In this document: positions 1-4,838 of the stretch, one piece after another
Numbering within the stretch: position 1 is the stretch's first letter
Layout: every line of letters starts with the position of its first letter
Assembly (NCBI GenBank): GCA_900553055.1
Contig: USBV01000070.1
Location: forward strand, 1-8,151
Origin: an uncultured Phascolarctobacterium sp.
GTDB taxonomy: Bacteria; Bacillota; Negativicutes; Acidaminococcales; Acidaminococcaceae
Length of the DNA stretch: 8,151 nt
Direction of reading: 5' to 3'
Translations under genes and position numbers: made by a program
The notes under the pieces: model-generated
Database searches by the model: none
What the model saw: the letters and a program-made list of their open reading frames with translations, nothing else
Told to the model about the DNA's origin: nothing

Positions 1-1482
1 GCCGGCCTGCTGGGCGCGCTGGACGCGCAGGTGGAACTGGGCGTCGCTGCCATCGGCGGCAAGGACTCCATGAGCGGCACCTTTATGGATAAAACTGTTC
101 CGCCCACCTTGGTTTCCTTTGCTGTGGGCGTTATCGATGGCGACAAGGCCGTTTCTGCTGAGTTCAAGGAAGCAGGGGACGAGGTGGTATTCCTGTCCTG
201 CCCGCGCGATAATGCCGAGGTGCTGGACTTTGCTGCATTGCGCAAGAATTTGACTGCTGTACACGATGCTATGGAGGCAGGCCAAATCAAGGCTGCAGCT
301 GCTGTTAAAGAGGGCGGTATCGCTGCACTCGTAACCACCATGGCTATGGGCAACGAGCTGGGCTTCGAGTTCATTAAGCCCTTCCATGACCCGGAAAGCT
401 TGTTTACCCTGCAGCCCGGTGGCATGGTGCTGGAGCTGGCTGCTGGCGTGAACTCGGAAGTAATTTTCGCTGGCTTGGACTACATGGTGCTGGGCCACAC
501 CACTGCAAGCGCAGGCATCGCTATCAACGATACTGTGATTGCTGCGGATAAGGCTTTGGCTGCTTATCGCGAGCCCTTGCAAAAGATTTTCCCGGACAGC
601 CTGCCCGCTGTGGAGGAGCCTGCTGATATCAACATGCCTCTTTACACTGCGAAATTGCAGCTGACTGCGCCAGTGAATATCGCTAAACCTCGCGTATTCA
701 TCCCCGTATTCCCCGGCAACAACTGCGAGTACGACAGTGCGCGTGCTTTTGAGGCTGCTGGCGCTGAGGCCAACACCTTTATTATTCGTAATCTGACCGC
801 TGCTGCTATCGAAGAATCTGTAGAAGCAATGGTTAAGCATATTAATAATTCTCAAATCGTGATGATTCCCGGCGGCTTTAGTGCTGGTGACGAGCCGGAT
901 GGCAGTGGCAAGTTTATTGCTACTATGTTCCGCAATCCGCGCATTAAGGAAGCCATCAGCGATTTGCTAGAGAACCGCGATGGCCTGATGCTGGGCATTT
1001 GCAATGGCTTCCAAGCTTTGATTAAGCTGGGCCTGGTACCCTATGGCGAAATCTGCGATATGATCAGTGCTTCTCCCACCTTGACCTTTAACAATATTGG
1101 TCGCCACATTTCCCAAATCGTGACCACTCGCGTTGTTTCTAACAAGTCTCCTTGGTTCAGTCTGTGCGAGCCCGGCGAGGAGCATGCGATTGCTGTTTCT
1201 CACGGCGAAGGCCGCTTCTACGCACCGGAAGCAACGATTAAGGAGCTCTTTGCGAATGGCCAAGTGGCTACTCAATATGTGAACGCAGCAGGCGTGCCCA
1301 CGATGAACACTCCGTTCAATCCCAACGGCAGCTTGTATGCTATCGAAGGCATCACCAGTCCTGATGGCCGCATTTTGGGCAAGATGGGCCACAGCGAGCG
1401 CTTCGCGCCCGGCCTGTTCCGCAATATCGCTGGCGAAAAGGACCAGAAGATTTTCCTCAGCGGCGTAAATTATTTTAAATAA
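1..1482 (+). CDS. purL: Phosphoribosylformylglycinamidine (FGAM) synthase, C-terminal part; 5' end outside window
   Basis: PurL catalyses the fourth step of de novo purine synthesis, the ATP- and glutamine-dependent conversion of FGAR to FGAM. The frame is open from base 1, so the gene starts upstream. The 493 visible residues are roughly the last 40% of the long single-chain, Firmicutes-type enzyme (usually over 1,200 residues). The GGKDSMSGT motif of the synthase domain is at residues 19-27 of the visible part. From about residue 229 a class I glutamine amidotransferase domain begins (VFPGNNCEYDSARAFE). Its nucleophile is C334 in GICNGFQ, and the GHSER motif near the C-terminus supplies H464 and E466. 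The fused glutaminase distinguishes this from the split PurS/PurL/PurQ form. Base use is clearly more GC-rich than the region after its stop. A strong terminator follows, so it is probably last in its transcription unit. Confidence 0.97.
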   Translation, partial: AGLLGALDAQVELGVAAIGGKDSMSGTFMDKTVPPTLVSFAVGVIDGDKAVSAEFKEAGDEVVFLSCPRDNAEVLDFAALRKNLTAVHDAMEAGQIKAAAAVKEGGIAALVTTMAMGNELGFEFIKPFHDPESLFTLQPGGMVLELAAGVNSEVIFAGLDYMVLGHTTASAGIAINDTVIAADKALAAYREPLQKIFPDSLPAVEEPADINMPLYTAKLQLTAPVNIAKPRVFIPVFPGNNCEYDSARAFEAAGAEANTFIIRNLTAAAIEESVEAMVKHINNSQIVMIPGGFSAGDEPDGSGKFIATMFRNPRIKEAISDLLENRDGLMLGICNGFQALIKLGLVPYGEICDMISASPTLTFNNIGRHISQIVTTRVVSNKSPWFSLCEPGEEHAIAVSHGEGRFYAPEATIKELFANGQVATQYVNAAGVPTMNTPFNPNGSLYAIEGITSPDGRILGKMGHSERFAPGLFRNIAGEKDQKIFLSGVNYFK

Positions 1483-1555
1483 AATATTGAAAAAAACTTT
1501 AGAAATTTGTGTTCACAACGCTTAGACCGTTAATACACAGCAAATATAACTGTTC

Positions 1556-1608
1556 CAACCCCTAAATCTGACAGTTTGTACTGGTGGCAGCTTTAGGGGT
1601 TGTTTTTT
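1556..1608 (+). terminator. Intrinsic terminator after purL
   Basis: A perfect 11-bp stem is formed by CAACCCCTAAA (1556-1566) and TTTAGGGGTTG (1592-1602), followed at once by six T (1603-1608). The loop is unusually long (25 nt) and can hold a small inner hairpin (CAGT/ACTG). It lies about 75 bases after the purL stop and separates purL from the AT-rich island. Confidence 0.88.
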
Positions 1609-1727
1609 GAAGAAAAGAACTTTACATTTATGTTACTTAAAAAGTTAATAGCTTTACTTGACTAGATATGGTACATTAAAAAAAGACAAGGCGTGTTTTG
1701 GTTATAAGATATAGGATGGTGAGTACT

Positions 1728-2279
1728 TTGTTATATTATCTGGAAGGCGATATGTTTACTAGCCCTGCACAGTGCATAGTGAATACTGTTAACATAGTTG
1801 GTGTAATGGGGAAGGGTATAGCTTTGGCCTTCAAAGAAAAATATCCTGATATGTTTCTAGAATATAAAAAAGCTTGCTCAGAAGGAGTCCTCAATATTGG
1901 TAATTTAATGATTTGGCGAGCAGATGACTATATTCTGTTATTGTTTCCTACAAAGGAGCACTGGCGTGGAAAGTCTAAGCTAGAGTACATTGAACTAGGC
2001 TTGCAAAAATTTCTGGAAATATATGAAAAAGAAGGTATAACATCCATTGCCTTTCCTAAATTAGGCTGTGGTAATGGGGGCCTTGATTGGGCAGAGGTTA
2101 AGCCTGTTATGGAGAAATATCTCAGAGGTTTACCGATTGATATTTATATATATGTAGATAATTATAATAATTCTAATATTGCTCCCGATGCAGTGCTCAA
2201 TATGACAATGTTTAAGTCGAAGGCCTTGCGAAACAAGATAGCGTCAAATAGCGTCAGCTTTTTGATCTTTTCACGATAA
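1728..2279 (+). CDS. DarG-type macrodomain protein (putative ADP-ribosyl glycohydrolase), solo
   Basis: A macrodomain of the type that forms the N-terminal half of DarG, the antitoxin that removes ADP-ribose placed on thymidine in DNA by DarT. Visible signatures, numbered from the chosen start, are the NTVN motif (N19, N22), the glycine-rich VGVMGKGIAL loop (24-33), FPTKEHW with K76, and the FPKLGCGNGGLDW loop. In characterised DarG proteins an early Asn and the Lys of FPTK are catalytically important, and both are present. I chose the TTG at 1728 because the domain normally begins M-x-Y-x-x-G-D right there and GGTGAG lies 4 bases upstream. ATG 1716 and TTG 1698 are in frame but have poorer context. 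DarG's second domain is absent and no darT is adjacent. The last ~35 residues do not look like macrodomain and are antisense to an Rpn gene fragment. It is much more AT-rich than purL, suggesting transfer. A stand-alone Appr-1-p-processing enzyme is the alternative reading. Confidence 0.85.
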   Translation: MLYYLEGDMFTSPAQCIVNTVNIVGVMGKGIALAFKEKYPDMFLEYKKACSEGVLNIGNLMIWRADDYILLLFPTKEHWRGKSKLEYIELGLQKFLEIYEKEGITSIAFPKLGCGNGGLDWAEVKPVMEKYLRGLPIDIYIYVDNYNNSNIAPDAVLNMTMFKSKALRNKIASNSVSFLIFSR

Positions 2280-2305
2280 TCAACATTGGTAAAGTCATTG
2301 GCCAT
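2162..2305 (-). pseudogene. Rpn-family (PD-(D/E)XK transposase/nuclease) gene, N-terminal remnant
   Basis: A 47-codon minus-strand reading frame starts at ATG 2305-2303 behind a strong AAAAGGAG ribosome binding site (about 2313-2320). Its first 30 residues, including NVDYREKIKKLTLFDAILF and RKAFD, match the way many Firmicutes proteins of the Rpn / 'PD-(D/E)XK nuclease family transposase' group begin (YREKIKKLTLFDDxFxxKVF). Those proteins are normally around 250-300 residues; here the frame hits TAA at 2164-2162. The remaining residues look degraded. A single-base shift near 2205-2210 would instead read IEHCI, which is a more plausible continuation. The catalytic nuclease core is missing, so no activity is expected. 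The fragment overlaps the 3' end of the macrodomain gene on the other strand. The family assignment is from pattern recognition of the N-terminus only. Confidence 0.62.
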
Positions 2306-2396
2306 AGCATCAATCTCCTTTTAGAGTGGTCTCATTTAGTTTTTAACATAAATTTAAAACATTTAACCTCCCTTCGCAAAAATCAACCTAATACAC

Positions 2397-2425
2397 AAAA
2401 ATAGTAGTGCCCGAAGACACTACTA
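2397..2425 (-). terminator. Minus-strand intrinsic terminator with UUCG tetraloop
   Basis: Read on the minus strand, TAGTAGTGTC and GGCACTACTA form a 10-bp stem (one U-G pair) closed by a cUUCGg tetraloop, followed directly by five T (2401-2397). The stem occupies 2425-2402. It lies only about 20 bases downstream of a consensus minus-strand promoter (2478-2449) and upstream of the Rpn remnant start at 2305. It may therefore end a very short RNA or act as an attenuator in the Rpn leader. Confidence 0.75.
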
Positions 2426-2448
2426 CTACAAAAATCCACGATGGAATA

Positions 2449-2478
2449 ATTATGAACTCCATGTTATTAGGTTGTCAA
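2449..2478 (-). promoter_or_regulatory. Minus-strand sigma-A-type promoter
   Basis: On the minus strand a perfect -35 TTGACA (2478-2473) is separated by 18 bases from a -10 CATAAT (2454-2449, five of six matches). Predicted transcription starts near 2442 and runs towards the terminator at 2425-2397 and the Rpn remnant at 2305. The hexamers are seen directly; activity is inferred. Confidence 0.55.
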
Positions 2479-2855
2479 GTATATATTAACATATAGTTAT
2501 AGAAATAGCAGGTGAAGAAAGTATGAACTCGAAACAAAAAATTGTCAGAATTTTTGACTTTGACAATGAAATTTGTGGAGAAAATGTGAAGTATTTTAGA
2601 TGTAGCTTTTTGGCCATATATTAATTGCTATTTTTTTTAGACATGGCGAAAAATATAGGGAGGTTGCGCCTAAACCTTTTTGATTTTAGAATTGCAAATG
2701 TCGTACCAATAGACAAATATTTGTTTCTGTAACGTTTTGTGACAGGGGTTAAAAACAGCACATGAATAAACTAAGCATTGTTATTTAATACGATATATAT
2801 ACATTAATGCAGATTAGAAACTAAAATATAAGTATATATGTAAATAAAGCTTTTG

Positions 2856-2883
2856 TTGAAAAAAATAAAGTTTGTTATATGAT
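2856..2883 (+). promoter_or_regulatory. Plus-strand promoter with no downstream gene on the same strand
   Basis: TTGAAA (2856-2861), a 16-base spacer and TATGAT (2878-2883) make a good sigma-A-type promoter. RNA starting near 2890 would begin with a hairpin (CACGAA 2893-2898 with TTCGTG 2913-2918). It would then run antisense to the minus-strand terminator at 2934-2957 and the remnant at 2970-3093. No plus-strand coding sequence follows until the GNAT gene, which has its own promoter. In DNA this AT-rich such matches also arise by chance. Confidence 0.4.
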
Positions 2884-2933
2884 AATATAAGACACGAATT
2901 CAATTTATGGGGTTCGTGGGATATTTAGCCAAC

Positions 2934-2957
2934 AAAAAAATCCCCGCAGAGCGGGGA
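2934..2957 (-). terminator. Minus-strand intrinsic terminator
   Basis: On the minus strand TCCCCGC (2957-2951) pairs perfectly with GCGGGGA (2947-2941) around a 3-base loop, followed by seven T (2940-2934). This is a textbook terminator, placed 12 bases beyond the distal stop of the broken minus-strand gene at 2970-3093. It gives no T tract on the plus strand, so it should act in one direction only. Confidence 0.85.
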
Positions 2958-2969
2958 GCAAGAGTGCAG

Positions 2970-3093
2970 TTACCATTTTTGGTCAAGATAAGCTTTAAAC
3001 AAGTTAAGCAGTGTTTCTACTCCAGATACTGAGGAGCAATGCTTCAGTCTTCAGTTCATGGGCTATTTTGTCAAGAGCTTGTTGAGTACACAT
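2970..3093 (-). pseudogene. Small minus-strand gene, apparently frameshifted, unrecognised
   Basis: ATG at 3093-3091 follows a minus-strand AAAGGATGTGATGCT context (AAAGGA ribosome binding site) and a near-consensus promoter. As it stands the frame gives only 29 codons (MCTQQALDKIAHELKTEAL...) and stops at 3006-3004. If one base of the CTCCTC run at 3036-3031 is skipped, the frame continues as SVSGVETLLNLFKAYLDQKW and stops at 2972-2970, just before the terminator. The total would be 40 residues with sensible protein-like composition to the end. The MCTQQ-x-LD-x-I opening resembles the first residues of some Firmicutes minimal nucleotidyltransferases (MNT type). The GSYARGD active-site motif is absent, so if that is the origin only the head survives. 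It could also be an intact small protein carrying a sequencing error. Confidence 0.45.
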
Positions 3094-3127
3094 AGCATCA
3101 CATCCTTTCAAATTTCTATTCAAGTTA

Positions 3128-3156
3128 ATTGTAATATAAGAATGATTGAAAGTCAA
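3128..3156 (-). promoter_or_regulatory. Minus-strand promoter of the broken small gene
   Basis: On the minus strand TTGACT (3156-3151), an exact 17-base spacer and TACAAT (3133-3128) lie about 35 bases upstream of the ATG at 3093. Each hexamer matches the sigma-A consensus at five of six positions. Promoter, ribosome binding site, start codon and terminator all survive, while the reading frame does not. Confidence 0.65.
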
Positions 3157-3319
3157 ATTAAGATACCTATTGCGTTGGAATGCAAGGAATGTAGCAACCT
3201 ATAAAAGATCTACCATTTTTAATGAGTGTGTGAGAGTTTTTCTCATAGTCTCTTTTTAATTGGCATACCAGCGGAGGGAATTAATTACAAGTATATATTA
3301 GATTTTTTCTGATTTTTAG

Positions 3320-3348
3320 TTGTACTCCTGCACAAATAGTGGTAATAT
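3320..3348 (+). promoter_or_regulatory. Promoter of the GNAT acetyltransferase gene
   Basis: TTGTAC (3320-3325), a 17-base spacer and TAATAT (3343-3348) form a sigma-A-type promoter about 75 bases upstream of the ATG at 3425. The predicted start near 3355 gives a leader of about 70 nt that includes the hairpin at 3376-3399. Confidence 0.65.
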
Positions 3349-3375
3349 ATATAAAACAAGTTTGCAAGTTTATGC

Positions 3376-3399
3376 AGTGCGGTGGTAACGCCTGCCACT
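3376..3399 (+). promoter_or_regulatory. Leader hairpin with GNRA-type loop upstream of the GNAT gene
   Basis: AGTG (3376-3379) pairs with CACT (3396-3399). GGTG (3381-3384) pairs with CGCC (3389-3392) around a GTAA tetraloop, leaving a small internal loop (C3380 against TGC 3393-3395). It sits in the leader, 10 bases before the ribosome binding site AAGGGAG (3410-3416). It matches no riboswitch class I can name. It may affect mRNA stability or translation, or be incidental. Confidence 0.35.
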
Positions 3400-3424
3400 A
3401 TTTTGCTATAAGGGAGTCTTGATT

Positions 3425-3910
3425 ATGATTACGTTTCGTCCTGCTAAATTTAGCGATGTGGAAAATATTCACAAGCTGTTGAATGATTATGCGAAGGAGG
3501 GGCTAATGCTGCCCCGTGCCCGCAACGCTATTTACGAAAATCTGCGGGATTATATTATTGCTGTTGAGGGCAACCATCTTTTAGGCTGTGGTGCACTGCA
3601 TTTTGTGTGGGATAGGCTGGCAGAAATTCGCAGCTTAGCCGTTAGTCCTGAGCATAAATGCAGCGGTATTGGTCGGCAGCTGGTGCAGCATTTGGAAAAA
3701 GAGGGCATTGAGCGCGGGGTGACGATGTTCTTTACGCTCACGTATCAGCCGGGCTTTTTTGCCAAATGCGATTATATTGAAACGGCGAAGGATAAGCTGC
3801 CGCAAAAGGTGTGGAAGGAATGCGTGTACTGCCCGCAGTATCCGTACTGCAACGAAATCGCCTTTGTGAAGACTACGGTGGACTATGAGCCCAGCCATGT
3901 GAAATTTTAA
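3425..3910 (+). CDS. GNAT-family N-acetyltransferase, N-acetylglutamate synthase-like
   Basis: A 161-residue acetyl-CoA-dependent transferase of the short ArgA-like group (COG1246 type). That group in many Firmicutes is thought to make N-acetylglutamate, the first intermediate of arginine synthesis. Visible features are EGLMLPR (25-31), the YENLRD block (37-42), GCGALH (54-59), AEIRSLAV (66-73, the strand before the cofactor loop), the pyrophosphate-binding loop K-C-S-G-I-G (78-83), FTLTYQP-x-FF (103-112), LPQKVW (125-130), and a Cys cluster C133, C136, C142. This series of motifs is characteristic of the group, which is far shorter than E. coli ArgA because it lacks the amino-acid-kinase domain. 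ATG 3425 is preferred over TTG 3419 because AAGGGAG (3410-3416) lies 8 bases before it. The gene has its own promoter and terminator and no arg neighbours in view. The substrate is inferred from the family, so another amino acid is possible. Confidence 0.85.
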   Translation: MITFRPAKFSDVENIHKLLNDYAKEGLMLPRARNAIYENLRDYIIAVEGNHLLGCGALHFVWDRLAEIRSLAVSPEHKCSGIGRQLVQHLEKEGIERGVTMFFTLTYQPGFFAKCDYIETAKDKLPQKVWKECVYCPQYPYCNEIAFVKTTVDYEPSHVKF

Positions 3911-3925
3911 GAATGCATAAAAATA

Positions 3926-3964
3926 AGCTCCTTACTGGATTGTCAGTAGGGAGCTGTTTTAATT
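3926..3964. terminator. Bidirectional terminator between convergent genes
   Basis: AGCTCCTTACTG (3926-3937) and CAGTAGGGAGCT (3944-3955) form a 12-bp stem with one G-U pair and a 6-base loop. GTTTTAATT follows on the plus strand and TATTTTTATG on the minus strand. It can therefore end both the GNAT transcript and the convergent glycosylase transcript. Confidence 0.82.
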
Positions 3965-4038
3965 CCTCCACCACTACGTGGTCCCCCTCCCTTTTAAAAG
4001 GGAGGCTCCTTTCTGTCGTAATATAGGAGTGAGGAATT
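3961..4038. repeat. Palindromic repeat-like element next to the glycosylase gene
   Basis: A 78-bp element bounded by AATTCCTC (3961-3968) and its inverted copy GAGGAATT (4031-4038). It contains a 5-bp hairpin (ACCAC 3970-3974 with GTGGT 3978-3982) and a perfect 20-bp palindrome, CCTCCCTTTT plus its complement, at 3986-4005. It ends one base before the stop codon of the minus-strand glycosylase gene. The CCTCCC...GGGAGGC hairpin resembles those in the larger element at 6311-6465, so the two may belong to one dispersed family. Its copy number cannot be judged here. Confidence 0.6.
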
Positions 4039-4039
4039 T

Positions 4040-4657
4040 TTATTTATCGTTTGCGTGCTGCCAGAGGTACCAGACTACTAGGGAGCGCCAGGGACGCCAA
4101 GGTTCGGTGACCTTATTTATGACGCCACGCTTGGGCAAGTCGGGCAAATGCAACAGCTGCTGCAATTCCTTCTTAAAAATATAATCTGCCGAGGGCACCA
4201 CATCCGTGCGGCACAGACCCAAAAGCAAAAACATCTCAATCGTCCACTGGCCGAGGCCGCGCACATTGAGCAGCTGCTTCGTAATTTGGCTATCGGTCAT
4301 TTCAGCAAACTTGCTCATATCAATAGTGCCGCAGGCAACGGCTTGGGCAAAGCCCTGTACATAATCAATCTTTTGCTGCTTGAGACCAATGGCTAAGAGC
4401 TCTTCGGTAGTTAGCTGCAAAACCGCTTGGGGCGAGATAGGCTTGCCCGTGAGCTTTTCCAACTTTTGCATCAGCTCTTGGCTTACCTCCGGGGGCAGCT
4501 GTTGGGCGATAATGCCGGTGAGTAAAATAGAAAAATATTCCTCTAAGGGTCTAGCCTTTAAAGGGCAGGGAGCGTATTTGGCGATTAATGGGGCGAGCTC
4601 GGGCGCATTTTCGCGCAGATATTTGTCACCAATGGACCAATCTGGGGTTTGGCACAT
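4040..4657 (-). CDS. DNA-3-methyladenine glycosylase, AlkA-like HhH-GPD family
   Basis: Excises alkylated purines (3-methyladenine type) from DNA as the first step of base excision repair. The 205-residue protein carries the helix-hairpin-helix core V-R-G-L-G-Q-W-T (132-139). About 20 residues later VPSADY follows, in which D158 takes the place of AlkA's catalytic Asp. The C-terminal WRPWRSLVVWYLW is typical of the family. Early features include the IIAQQL helix (49-54), which corresponds to the I-x-x-QQ-x-S region of AlkA. No iron-sulfur Cys cluster is present, so it is not endonuclease III or MutY. It lacks the N-terminal AlkA_N domain of the E. coli enzyme. ATG at 4657-4655 is chosen because AGGAGG (4669-4664) lies 6 bases upstream; the longer in-frame start at 4693 would put that site inside the gene. 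It is divergent from gltX and converges on the GNAT gene. Confidence 0.88.
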   Translation of the reverse strand: MCQTPDWSIGDKYLRENAPELAPLIAKYAPCPLKARPLEEYFSILLTGIIAQQLPPEVSQELMQKLEKLTGKPISPQAVLQLTTEELLAIGLKQQKIDYVQGFAQAVACGTIDMSKFAEMTDSQITKQLLNVRGLGQWTIEMFLLLGLCRTDVVPSADYIFKKELQQLLHLPDLPKRGVINKVTEPWRPWRSLVVWYLWQHANDK

Positions 4658-4739
4658 AAGCATCCTCCTATTCATGGATAAGTTTAGAACCATTTTACCA
4701 CAAATTCACACAAAGCGCGAGAGCACAAACACATTATAA

Positions 4740-4768
4740 TTGCACTTTTCAGCGCTAAGAGTTATAAT
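4740..4768 (+). promoter_or_regulatory. Promoter of gltX
   Basis: TTGCAC (4740-4745), an exact 17-base spacer and a perfect TATAAT (4763-4768) lie about 70 bases upstream of the gltX start. The same intergenic stretch must carry the divergent glycosylase promoter. A minus-strand TATAAT is present at 4738-4733 but has only a poor -35 (CTCTTA). I see no T-box or other riboswitch in the roughly 65-nt gltX leader. Confidence 0.75.
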
Positions 4769-4838
4769 TATTCTGATATACAATTTTCATTTTTAACCAT
4801 GAAAAAATAGGCAAAAAATAGACAAAGGAGACGATAAA

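Larger units (their letters stand above)
2306..3319. other. AT-rich region with no intact gene; regulatory debris and gene remnants
   Basis: About 1 kb with no convincing full-length coding sequence on either strand and with much lower GC than purL, gltX or the GNAT gene. It contains a minus-strand promoter and terminator pair (2397-2478), a plus-strand promoter with no gene after it (2856-2883), a minus-strand terminator (2934-2957), a broken small minus-strand gene (2970-3093) and its promoter (3128-3156). A 12-bp palindrome, ACAAATATTTGT at 2713-2724, could be an operator but has no assigned regulator. I recognise nothing in 2625-2850 or 3160-3300 beyond AT-rich sequence and short weak hairpins. 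Confidence 0.6.

Noticed and set aside
967..1392. 141-codon minus-strand open frame inside purL
   Set aside because: Shadow of the purL coding strand; no ribosome binding site and no recognisable protein.
1645..1672. TTAATA-16-TATGGT as promoter of the macrodomain gene (also TTGACT at 1658-1663)
   Set aside because: Four of six matches in each box, and the better -35 at 1658 has no -10 at proper spacing. The gene presumably has a promoter here but I cannot place it.
2523..2624. 33-codon plus-strand frame (MNSKQKIVRIFDFD...) with an AGGTGA-like site upstream
   Set aside because: Very short, composition typical of AT-rich noncoding DNA, a non-ideal ribosome binding site, no clear promoter, and no family resemblance. 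It is possible but not supportable.
2365..2665. 9-bp inverted repeat AACCTCCCT (2365-2373) / AGGGAGGTT (2657-2665) as possible ends of a small element
   Set aside because: Similarity does not extend cleanly beyond 9 bp apart from a displaced TCGC, there is no target duplication, and SD-like AGGGAGG strings are common.
2661..2684. Possible plus-strand terminator AGGTT/AACCT followed by TTTTTGATTTT
   Set aside because: Only a 5-bp stem and no gene on this strand to terminate; too weak to call.
2719..2745. TGTAAC...GTGACA as a CRP/FNR-like operator
   Set aside because: Only the outer TGT/ACA bases are symmetric and no gene follows; chance match.
3210..3262. TGAGA/TCTCA hairpin followed by TTTTT as a terminator
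   Set aside because: The stem is 5 bp and separated from the T tract by 7 bases; it does not meet the usual form.
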